Positions 22,251 to 32,270 of a DNA stretch of 64,000 nt are shown here, one piece after another. The DNA is taken from positions 5,983,878 to 6,047,877 of the forward strand of contig LNAC01000008.1 in NCBI GenBank assembly GCA_002007465.1, given 5' to 3'. Source of the stretch: Ailurus styani (lineage: Eukaryota > Chordata > Mammalia > Carnivora > Ailuridae). The first letter of the stretch is position 1. Every line of letters starts with the position of its first letter. Both the position numbers and the translations under genes were made by a program. The notes below the pieces were generated by a model, which saw only the letters and a program-made list of their open reading frames with translations, searched no databases and had not been told where the DNA came from.

Positions 22251-25200
22251 TCCTTCTGGAAGTTTGCCATTAGTCTGCTGGGCTGAAAGCCTCATGTCAC
22301 CGTTGGTGTCGTTCCCTGTTTCTCCACTCTCGGTCAGAGGCTCCAGGTGGCTAGTGACACTCTGTGTATTGGAGCTCGTGTCCACGAGCAGCCTCCTGGG
22401 GCCCTGCCTCCTTCCTGACTCTGCCCCAGGGCTGAGCTGGCCTCTCAGGGAGGCAAGGCCGAACAGACTCCCGGGCCACCTGACCTGCTGGCTGGCCTCC
22501 GACCAGGCCCTTGCCCTTGGTGGGATGCGATCCAGCAGGGGCTTGGAGGTGTCCGCTGCGGCCGCGCCTCTGCGGGGTACACGGGGACGTGGGAGCTAGC
22601 TGCGGGGCGGGGTGGGGGCGCTCGCCTCCCCCCGGCCCCACGCTCCCACGAGGCCCACAGCTGTAGCCCACAGACCTGTGCGCAGGACAGCAGGGGCACG
22701 GGGCCGTCTGTGCCCTGCCCAGGCTCTGGACCCTGCAGGGGCGGGGGAGGCCAGGGGGGATCAGGTGCCTTTGGGAGCAGAAGACTTTGCTCTGCAGGTG
22801 GTTCTAGTGTGGGGCTGAAAGACACAGGAGCAAGGGCTTGGGGCGGCTTCATCCCTGCCTGGCCTCGTTCCTCTTCCCCACAGCGAGGGGCTCGGACCAG
22901 GTGACCTGGCGGGGCTCCCCAGTCCTAACAGGAGATATGCAATGGCAGGCAGGGTGATTGTGTTCTTAAGGGGTCTGGTTGCAAAGCATGGGGAGAGGGT
23001 AGATTTATGCAGGGACGTGGCCCCAGAGGGCAAGCCGAGCCCCAGTACTACGGCCCCCTGCCCCCATGCCCTGGGTGGTAAGCGATCAGGTCACCGTTCT
23101 TGGCTCTGCTTTCCATAACCAGAGCACTGACCTCGATGCCTGTGATGGAGGGGCTGAGGGACACTCTGAGAAAGCCCAGTCACCCCTGAGCCCAAGGCTG
23201 AGTCCCCACTGGGAGCCTCAGGGTGGGGGGCACCCACAGACCCTTGGGTGACGTAGGGCCGTGGGGCGGGAGTGACGCTTTCTTCGGCTGGTTCTGCCGA
23301 ACGTGGTGCTGTGAATGAAGTCTTGGGCTCTTTTGCCAGAAACCCCTGTGCTGTCCCCCACCAAGGTCCCGGGAAGGGGTGGGACTGATGGAGACTGAGG
23401 ATATCCAGAAGTCATGGGTGTTCTACTTCCGCAGGGCTCTGACAGCCCACCGGTACTTCAGTCCTCTTCAGTGGTCATCAGCGAGTTCTTGTTCCTTGAC
23501 AGTCGAGAATGGACTTGTCTCCAGGCGGCCCTGAGTTGGCGTGAAGCTCTAGCCGCACTCCTTCAGGCCCCGTAAGCTCTCCTTGTAGTTCACATTCACC
23601 AGGACCCCTCCACCCCCGCCGCCTGTCGCTGGGCCTTGTCCACCACCAGCTGAGCCAGAGCCTCAGCACGGCCTCGGGAGAGCCTGAGGGCAGCAGGGGC
23701 TGTAGCGGACCCTGACAGCAAAACCAGGGACAGTGAGGACATTGACACTGAGGTCAGCGTTCATTTGCAGAAGACACCTGCAGCCAGGCCACCACCGGCC
23801 ATGTGGGTGCCTCGGGGGGCCGATGGAGATGGGGCCCCTGCAGGGACCTGTCCTACCTGTCGTAGGAGCCCCTCAGCAGTAGTGAGAATATGCTAGCATC
23901 TTCTTGGGAGGCCAGGCTGGGAATCTCCAGCACCTTGGTGACCTGGCCAACATCCGAAGTGGCCTGGCGGGGCCTGGCTTGGGTCCCGTCTGCCCTCTGA
24001 CTTTCTGGTCCCCATCTTCTTTTCTGAGTTGAGGATTCTCCTTTCAACAGTGATGGTGACAAAGTGCTAAAATTTTTATACCTGAACCTCATGATCGCCT
24101 GGGTGAGAGAGGCGGGAGGCCAGGGGTACCGGTTCATCGGCAGCTGCAGGCAGCTTTCTGACCCGCAGCAAAGGGCCACACCCACCCTACCCCCCGGGGC
24201 CTGGATTTGGGGCTGAGAAAGAGACACCGGAGAGATCAGATGGCCTGTCTGTGAGCAGACGTGCCTGAATCACAGACCCCAATTCCACCTTCCCTCCCAC
24301 TGCAGCCTCTCATGCAACCTCTCAGCCCCTGCTTCCCCTGCACCGCCATTTCCCTTGTGCCCCCGTCTGCTCCCCAGCTCCTGCCCCTTGTCGTTCTGTG
24401 CCCCAGACGTGCCCTCCTCCAGCCCACGGGTCCCAGGCTGCTCCGTCCTCCCAGGCCCAGCTCCCGTGAGGCCCTTGTGTCCCAAGGAAGGGGCCTCCCA
24501 GCCCCCCTCTAGGGCCCATTCCCTGTCTCCGTCATGTTCCTGGGGCATGACAGGTGGGTGCCTGCTCCCCCAGCCCCGTCCTCCAGCTCCAGTGCCCACC
24601 GCCTCTCCCTGGGCTGGCACCGATGACCACCCAGGTGGGCACTGAGGGTGGAATCAGGTTGACCCAGGCAAGGTCAGACCGGGAAGGGCTACAGGCCCCA
24701 GGGCGGGTCTGCGGTCAAGGCTGGCCCGGGGCGGCAGTGCCTGTGAATACAGATGCCTCCCAGGGGTGACAGCACAGGCAGGGGCCCACCGTGGAGCGGA
24801 GGCCTGGCCAAGCTCAGGCCAGGAGGTTGATGCCGAAGCCCCAGAGAAAGGGAAGGAAGGACAGACGCCCTCTCTGTCCCCAGGGCTCAGGTAGACCTTA
24901 CTTGGCAGCAATGTGACTGGTTCAGCAGGTGTCTCCATCCTCTAATCTGTTGCAGGGTTGAGCTCCCACTGCAGGAAATGCCAGATGGTGGCCGGGTTTC
25001 AGCTGCTGGATGGTTGTGGTTGGCGGAGGTGGTGTCCTCCTGGAGGGGATCAGGGTGCAGAGGGGCCCCATGAAGTCCCCTTTAGGACTGCCTCCCCCAC
25101 TCAGTCAGCAAGGCTCACCAGGGCCCTGTTGGATGCCAGCCCTGTTCCCTGCATGCGGTACTGTCTGGACCCCGGAACAGGTGAGGAAGGCCGGCTCTCC

Positions 25201-25554
25201 TCCCAGAAAGGTGCCCATTGCAGAGAGAAGAGAAAGCCAGCAAAGCCAAGTGCACAGCTACTCCAGAGTGGGAGCTGGGGGACGACTAGAGGGCCCCAAG
25301 TGCTGACCGGGCCTCTATTCAGATCACCCCTGAGGGTGCTGGGAGCCAGGGCATGGCCCAGACTCATCCCTTGCCCACTGCAGTCTGGGAAAAGGCTGGA
25401 AGGGGTGGGGTGGGGGCATGAACGGGAAGAGGGTGCAGGGTTGCCGGAGAAGTCTCAGCAATGCCGTGAGCAAATGCTCCCTTAGTGGGGTCCCTGAGCG
25501 AGAGCCTCCTGGCCGCAGCTGTCAGCTCTCTCAGAAGGATGGCTGGGCCCTGGG
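22251..25554. other. GC-rich intergenic DNA, no gene seen
   Basis: Unique, GC-rich sequence downstream of ALS2CL. The first part may still be 3'UTR. It includes a CpG-dense patch near 22,555-22,640 containing GCGGCCGC. Open frames up to ~175 residues occur in several overlapping frames, with no recognisable domain and no consistent splice signals. Confidence 0.5.
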
Positions 25555-25735
25555 GACGGGATAAGTTCAGGATTTGGGTCAAGGTCAATGTTAGGGATTA
25601 AGGTTAAGGTCAGAAGCAGGATCGGTGTCAGGTTAGGGTTAGGGGAGTCCTCAGGAGCGAGGACAAAGAGTTTAGAAGAAATGAGGGTCAAGGTTAGCGT
25701 GAGGATAAAAGTCAGGTTCCAGTCAGTTCAGGGTC
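25555..25735 (+). repeat. Degenerate TTAGGG-like / GGTCAAGG repeat
   Basis: A low-complexity stretch built from short variants of GGTTAGGG, GGTTAAGG and GGTCAAGG, including one clean GGTTAGGGTTAGGGG near 25,632. It resembles an eroded interstitial telomere-like or ancient satellite tract and has no coding features. Confidence 0.6.
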
Positions 25736-25987
25736 CTGGTCCAGGTTGGGACTTTCCTGGTTGGCTTTGTCCAGGGTTGTACAGACGTGAGCTCTGGCTT
25801 TTATTACTCTTGCTGTGGGCAGGGACCAGGGGTGGAGGCCGGGCAGCCAAGGCCATGGTCTCCCTGTGACTGTGGCCCAGTCCTTCCCCTCCCTGGGTCC
25901 TGTCTGCCGTCTGCAAGAACAGTCGCTGTGCAAGACCACTGTTCTGCCATCCAGGGAAGGAGGGGAAAAGCAGGCAAGAAGTGGAGC

Positions 25988-26023
25988 TGGGACCCTGGGA
26001 CCCTGGGACCCTGGGACCCTGGT
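25988..26023 (+). repeat. 8-bp minisatellite GGGACCCT x4
   Basis: Four tandem perfect copies of the octamer GGGACCCT followed by a diverged end. It is non-coding and lies in the intergenic GC-rich region. Confidence 0.9.
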
Positions 26024-27699
26024 GCTGGGGAGGTCCCTGTGTCGCGACCCCTTCCGGGTGTGGTGCTCAGTGCCCATAGAGGGAAGGGTTCGGCTTGACC
26101 ACAGAACGGGGCTCAAGCAACTAAGCACATTGCTCACGACACATCTGAGGCTGGGGGCTCCGTCCTGGCCCCCTCCGCATCTTGCTGTGATTTTAAACAG
26201 AAACGTTCATTCCGCGAGGCAGGGCGGGGAGCGGGGGAGTATGGCAGGGACTCCAAGCCTTGGGGGTAAGACCTGCTGGCCCCCCATGTTGGGGAAGTTC
26301 CAGCAGTGTCTGGGGACACCTTAGGTTAAGGCTGCTGGTGGCTGGGGACGGAGGAGTCCTGCCCGGGCCTTTCCCTAAGCCCATGACACCTTCCCTCGCT
26401 CTGCTGGCTGGAAAGGACGTGCAGGGGGTGGTCAGCCCAGAGCAGCATCAAGGCCCTTCCTCTGTATCCCGAGGAGCAGGGTGCACTGCACTCCCAGCTG
26501 CTGATCCCACAGGGGGGTGGCCTGGAGCTGGGCAGTGTGCCCAGTGCAGGGAGGGTTCTGGGTCTGTGTGTGGGGAAGGGGTGAGGACCTCCGAGAAGGG
26601 GCTGGCGGTCCTGCTACCTCCTGTGCAGTCCTTGAACTGTCACTTCCAGGCCTGCCTGCAGAAGCCAGTGCTTCCCCCCACCCCAAACTGCTGCAGTCCT
26701 CGTGGGAAGTGTGGGGGTAGGAGGGACCCTCTTGAAAGGAGTAGCAGTGGAAGAGAGAGCAAGGGACCGCCGACGCACGTGGGACCTTGATTTCAGGGCA
26801 CCACTGCTTCCTACAGAGGGACGCGGGTCATTTGGCCGCACCAGGCTCAGTTTCAGAAACCAAAAGAACATGGGAGAAACCAGGTACAGACCATCGGTTG
26901 GCACACCCTGTGTAAACAGGACAGACCAGCTGTCGCAGGTTGCCTGTGGGCTGTCCCAGACACCAGCGCAGGACCCTGTTAATCACTAGTTCATGCGTTT
27001 CATTCAGGTTTGGCCAAGGGTCCGTACCAGGCTGTAGGCATCCCTGGGGTAAGCAGAGGTGATGACAGATGAGCGGAGAGGAGCCGTGTACTTGCACAGG
27101 GAACCTTGCCAATGCCTCCGAGGAAAGGTGACCTCGGGGGCTGGGGGGCTGTTTGTATCCCATGGGTCCCACCCTGCATAGGGTCCTGCTCACTGCTGGA
27201 GAAAGAGCCCAGGAGACACTCGCCGTCTGTGTGGTCAGGGCAGGACGGAAGGGCTGTGTCCTGGCAGATGGCAAGGACTAGACCTTGAGGAATGAATTTG
27301 CTGGATGGAGGGATGGCCTGCCCAGCAAGACAGAAAGACAAGGGCTGGGAAGTGGGGAAGGGCCTGGCTTTCCCAGAATGCAGAGGATTGGGAATGAGTC
27401 TGGGAGAGGTCAGGTAAACCCAAAGTAAGAGAGGGTTGCAAAACCAGTGGGGGCCTTTCGCCACATTTCCTGATTTTCAGCCTCCCATGATGTCCTCTGT
27501 CTCAGTGGTGGTTGTCAAATACCCACTAGTTCTTTCTCCCTCTTCCCAGCAAGACATGGAGACAAGGGCCCCTCCCCTTCATCCTTGGCTTTCTGAGACT
27601 AGGTTCCAAAAGCTCCTATGCCCCCTGCTGGTTCTCCTGGACATGTGTGTTGGGAGCACGTCACCACTGAGTGGGAAGTCGGCCACCCCGAACAACCAT
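26024..27699. other. Intergenic, nothing recognised
   Basis: Moderately GC-rich single-copy sequence with no recognised gene, RNA or clear transposon. Several overlapping open frames of 60-176 residues show no family resemblance. Confidence 0.4.
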
Positions 27700-27968
27700 G
27701 AGGGGAGACCATGTGGGGACACCAGAGAGAGAGATGGATGCCTGGCAGACTCAGCTCATCTGGGATCCAGTTGCTTGGGTCTCCCAGTACAGACCCTGAG
27801 CATGTGAATGAGAACACTTTTGGGGGGACTGTAGCCTCGGCTGCCGTCTGTCTGGAACTCCACCCCAAGCAACAGCTGCCTCGCCGAGCCAGATTCAGCA
27901 GCGAACCACATAACTGCTGGTGTTTCAAGCCACTGTTTGGGGGTGTCTTTTTGATGTGGTAGCAAATA
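27700..27968 (+). mobile_element. Possible diverged MaLR-type LTR 3' part
   Basis: The end of this stretch (GTGTTTCAAGCCACTGTTTGGG, then TTTGATGTGGTAGCAAAT) resembles the characteristic tail of mammalian MaLR LTRs, where a TGTTTTAAGCCACTAAGTTT motif precedes the terminus. The 5' portion is too diverged to define, and the boundaries are approximate. Confidence 0.4.
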
Positions 27969-28449
27969 CATAGAATGTCCTTTCTCCATTATCGACTACC
28001 CACCCTTTCATCAAAAACACTTATATATCCTTCCTTTTTAAAACTGGAATTTATTAGGATGGGAAACTTCATATCCCCATTGTACGCGGAAGTCTTTCAT
28101 CAATGGCAATAAATGGAAGACCGTTGTGTAAAGCAACACAGGAAACGGAACTACGTCATCAGTTTCTATGTAGGGACAGTGGCCTCCTCCCGCCGGGTGG
28201 GGCCGAGTCCCGCTGGCGGCTTCCCAGCACTCACAGAACCCGTTCCCAAGCCCCCTTGTAAGCCCCAGGACCAGCTGAGATGCACCCTTTTCTCAGAGGT
28301 CTGGGTTCCTGCCCCATGGGGCCCATCTTCCAAGCTAAGTTTCAGTATTTTTAGCCTATTTCCCTTCTTCCTTTAGCCCTAGGGAGAGGGTCTGCTTTCT
28401 GTAACTCTGAGCATTCTCGCTACGCCATTTCAGTTCTTCAGTTGCTGAG

Positions 28450-28868
28450 TGTGGTGGGCAACATCGTTGTCGCCCCGGGATATCCATGGTCTAATCCTCA
28501 GAGCCTGAGAACTAGGCACCTTACTGGGCACTTACTGTAGATGTGATGAAGGATCTTGCAATGGGGAAATTATCCTGGATTACCTTGGTGAGCCCAATCC
28601 AATCGCGGGGGTCCTTAAAAGTGGAAGAAGAAAATCAGAGGGAGATGTGACTAGGAGGAATGGGCTGAGAGATCGGAAATGGGACAGAAAGCCTCTAGAA
28701 TCCGCAAGAGGCGAAGAAATGGATGCTGCCCTAGAGAGCTTCCAGAAAGGAGCACCACCCAATGAGAACTATGTTAGATTTCTAACCTCCAGAACTGAAA
28801 GGTAATGAATTTATGTTGTTTCTAGCCACTAAATTTGTGGTAATTTGCTGTAGCAGCAATAGAAAACA
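28450..28868 (+). mobile_element. MLT1-like LTR (ERVL-MaLR)
   Basis: The segment starts with TGTGGTGGGCAACAT. It contains the typical ATCTTGCAATGGGGAAATTATCCTGGATTACC block and the GGTCCTTAAAAGTGGAAGAAG block. It ends with TTTCTAGCCACTAAATTTGTGGTAATTTGCT followed by AGCAGCAATAGAAAAC. This order is that of an old MaLR solo LTR in sense orientation. It is non-coding; subfamily assignment is from memory. Confidence 0.75.
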
Positions 28869-29884
28869 CACACACGGGTTAACACTTCTGTATGAAATTC
28901 TCTGTCAGTATAACAGGTGGTCATCCTCCCCGGCCCTGGGGACACAGACTCCCTCCCAGTCCCTCAAGTCCTGCCTGCTTCCTGTCACTCCAGATGGTGG
29001 GCGGACCCCCCTTCTCTTGCCTCTGCCTCTGGGGCTGTCGGGCTGTGACTCTCAGCAAGTTCTACTCTCTGCTGTCTCTGGTCTTGTGCACAGAGCCCCC
29101 AGGATCCAAGGGTCCCAGGAAGCCAAGACTCTGTCCCCTCCTTGCTTGCAACATCTTCAGCTCATATATTCCCCTGTCATCATGTAGGGCCTCCCCAAAG
29201 TGGGAACTTTTGGCTCTAAACCCTCTCCAGTCCCTTCTGGTCATGTGGACCCCACTCCCTCAGGGCAGGTGCCAAACCAGACCTCCTCCAGTTCTCTCTC
29301 TGAAAAAGGAGTGGTGTCTCTTCCTCCAAGAACCTTCACAAAAACGAACACCAGATAAACTGAATAGTTAGAAGGTAAAAATAAAACTCTAAGGAAAATA
29401 AAAGACAGGAGAGCACGTATGCAAATCCGGCTGTGAAAGATCATGTCATCTACGGACCAGCACCAACTCCTGTCGCTGCTGCCTAAAGGTTCTTTGGGCA
29501 GAGTTAAAACAGTGGACAACCTGACTGGCCGTACCACCTGTCAGAGCATGGGCTAGAAAACCGATTCAGAAGTGGAGGGTACAAAGAAGTCCCTGTGCAT
29601 GTAAATAAATAATAGATTTCGTGCTGGTGAGCAGGAGATCCAAGATAGCCCTCAATCTTCAGGAATTATTGACTGGGGGTGGCTGGGCTCCGGATCTGCT
29701 AGACAATATTGAAAAAGACCTGTGTTGATTGAGAAAGGAATGATAAATTTAGCATCGAACCACTGTCTCTATTTAAAAAACGAGGTGATTTATTTTCGCG
29801 TGTCTGTTACTTATCTATTTACAAGATGGGAGGTGAATCTTTGTAGCTTTTATTGATTCTAGGAATTGTTTCCTTCCTTCTCCC

Positions 29885-30650
29885 TTTCAGGGTGTTCTTA
29901 TCAGGTCTGGGAAGAGTAATAATGTAGCTCCTGGGGGCAAAGAGGCAGCCTCATAGCTTGGCACTGGAGGCCAAGATAGAGAGGATTTCCATGATCATGC
30001 TGACCTTCCTCTTGGTGCTGTGACGGACAGGGAGGAAGGCGATTCAGGCACTGCAGGAGACCAGCATGCCTGAACCTGATTTCATCGAAGGTGTCAGACA
30101 GACTGGATCCCAGGTATCCCTGGACATAGTACAAAGCAGTGACAGAGCCCTCACTGCATCCAGTGATGACGTGTGTAGATGCAGAGTGTGTGTGCATTTC
30201 AATGAAAGAAGGAGGAGGTCCCAACCAGATTCCACAGATAGTGACTTGGATCCAGGCACAGATGGGAATGACAGTTAGCTGCTCCTGGTAACAACACTGC
30301 CTCATCCTCTTCCTTGGCACAGTCGTCTTGAAAGCCAAAAACCACAATGACGATTTTAGCCAAAACAGTGGAAGTAGCCACAGCCCACACAAATGCAAAT
30401 GTCATTTGAAGTACTAGGTGCCTTTGTTGGGAGGGCCAAGGAAGAAGGAGGAACAGGGGAAGCCCAGGGAAATGTTGGTGAGCAGGATGTAGCTGAGAGC
30501 TGGCTGTTGGCCTTGACAAAGGGAATGTCTTGGTGCTTCACAGAGACCCCAAAGACAATAGCCATGGGGACAGAGAAGCATAGATCTGTGCAGGCTGGAG
30601 TTATCCCAATGGGTCTTGATAAGCCAGGAAGGTTGGATTTCTTTGGGAGA
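29885..30650 (-). pseudogene. Vomeronasal type-2 receptor (V2R) pseudogene, 7TM exon remnant
   Basis: Read on the - strand, fragments of a family C GPCR seven-transmembrane exon appear in the right order. They include VKHQDIPFVKANSQ (first loop), LSYILLTNISLGFPCSSFF (TM2), STVLAKIVIVVF and AFKTTVPRKRMR (TM3 and loop), IPICAWIQVTICGIWLGPPP (TM4), GCSEGSVTALYYVQGYLGS (TM5), LSDTFDEIRF, HSTKRKVSM then EILSILASSAKL (TM6-7), and PRSYII near the end. The family's usual motifs are KANNRxLSY, STVLAKT, PDTFNEAKF and SILASSAGLLGCIF. Several frameshifts, a TAG after the NKGT segment, a TGA after SSAKL, and a deletion between GYLGS and the DTF motif make it non-functional. V2R is preferred over calcium-sensing or taste receptors because of GIWLG and the AFK-T-PGR-like loop. 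Carnivores are known to have lost intact V2Rs. Confidence 0.85.
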
Positions 30651-30699
30651 TGGTGATCTTGATCTGGGCTTAAGTACTGATGATATGCTATGAAATTTG

Positions 30700-31015
30700 T
30701 CCCTGATTTTCATTCAAGTGATTGATGGTACTACCTCGGCTCTGGAAGATACGCAGGGCAGCCTCCAGGGCTGGTCTGGATGATGGATTCTCCCTAACTT
30801 TCTCTTTGCATGCTGGGGGCGGGGGTGGGGAGGCGCCTGCAGTTGCTAATGCATTCAGCCAAACCCGGATTCGTTCCTCGGGCCAAGAGGAGCAGTCAAT
30901 ACAGAAACTTAAGGAGAAAGCCACCTGGCTTGCTAAGGTAGAAATCTCTGACCATTTGATGGGATTTGTTCCCCTGGTTGGATCCAGGATCCTAGAGGAC
31001 TTGGCTCTGGTCAAT
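30700..31015 (-). pseudogene. Possible upstream V2R exon relic (cysteine-rich segment)
   Basis: Directly upstream of the V2R 7TM relic on the same strand is an uninterrupted ~100-residue frame. It contains FCIDCSSWPEERI, which resembles the V2R cysteine-rich exon motif CCFDCxPCPExEI, preceded by WSEIST in the place of CSESC. The match is short and the rest is unrecognisable. It may be chance, or part of an unrelated decayed sequence extending to ~31,200. Confidence 0.35.
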
Positions 31016-31199
31016 ACTGCAGATTGGCTTCTTCCTGTGGCTTGAAGTCCTTCCTGCTCATAGTTGGCATAGTTGTTGTATTCATCAAACTAAATGAATT
31101 TGGCTAGCGTGTTGGGCAGATGAATCAGGTCAAGGATGAATTCTTCTAAATCCTGTGCAAGAGTCTTTCCAAAAAACGACACCATCTTTCCTCTGTTAT

Positions 31200-32027
31200 A
31201 CTTTCTTAGTTTTGTCCTCTGCCTTCTTCATATCCTTTCCTCTTCTTGTCTCGAGTTCTGTGTAGACTCAGGAGCTGCCCTGCCAGACAGCCTTCTGAGG
31301 CTGGTAGGATCTGAATGGGGCCATGTCGTGACCATGGGGCATAGACCATCCATCACTAAAGCCTCTCAAAATATAAGTGTACGGTTATGTTTATTATTAA
31401 CTACAGGCTGAGGAGCTTCAGAGCACAGGTGGAAAGGTTGTGGGAAGTTTCCAGGAGCACCGCACTCTTGTAACGCCCTTCACTTTATAGGCCAAAGAGA
31501 AACATTGGGACAATTATGAAATCCTGAAAACTTCCTGGTCAGGAAGTGGTCTTCGAAAAGAGAGAAGCATCTGAAACTTAGCAACTGACCTCAGCTTTGT
31601 TTTATGTTGACTGACTTACACCAGCTGAGCTAGCTGTCTGCTAAAGGGGGGAGGAAGAAAGCCTTAAGTGACATCAGCCCTTCTTTGAATGGGGTGTTAT
31701 TTAGGACTTTGTCATCAAGCAGCGTTGTTTGTGCTATAGGCAAATGCTCCATTCATTATCCAACAGAGAAGGTTTGGGTCTCATAACATATTGTGAGAGT
31801 TGTTCCAGACCCTAGGGCTGTACCGGATGCCGAGGCAGCCAAAGTTTCTGCCTTCGTGTTCAGCCTCTGAAGCCAACCCGTCTCCCGGAAATGGGTCCTA
31901 GCCCTTCCTGGCCTTATAACCAAAACATACCAAGAAATACAAATCTCTTCAGTACAGATTCAGCCTGGGAATAAGATAGAGCCCAAAAAGTTAGCAGTGC
32001 TTGGGTATCTCAAAAGATAGACATTTT
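31200..32027. other. Intergenic, nothing recognised
   Basis: AT-moderate sequence with no recognised coding exon or clear repeat. The - strand at 31,040-31,190 has a short peptide-like stretch with an in-frame TAG that I could not assign to a family. Confidence 0.4.
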
Positions 32028-32270
32028 GGGGTGCCTGGGCGGGTTAGTTAAGTGGCCAACTCCTGATTTCAGCTCAGATCATGGTCTTAGGGTCCTGGAA
32101 TCAGGCCCCGTGTTGGGCTCCATGCTCAGTGGGGAGGATTTCTGGAGGATTCTCTCTCTCCTCTCCCTCCTCTCCCTCCACCCCTCCCCAACTCGCGTAT
32201 GCACTTGTGTGCGTGTGCTCTCTCAAATAAATAAATCTTAAAAAAAAGAAGAAAGAAAAGAAAAAAGAAG
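32028..32270 (+). mobile_element. CAN-SINE (tRNA-Lys-derived), sense
   Basis: The element starts GGGGTGCCTGGGCGGGTTAG and has the middle CTCAGATCATGGTCTTAGGGTCCTGG. A long CT-rich tract and AAATAAATAAATCTT precede an A-rich tail. It is an older, diverged copy with only a short possible target duplication (AGACAT). Confidence 0.9.

Noticed and set aside
31040..31190. Peptide-like - strand stretch with FDEYNNYANYEQEG
   Set aside because: It has an in-frame stop and I could not tie it to any family, so no gene is called. It is recorded only as part of a finding.
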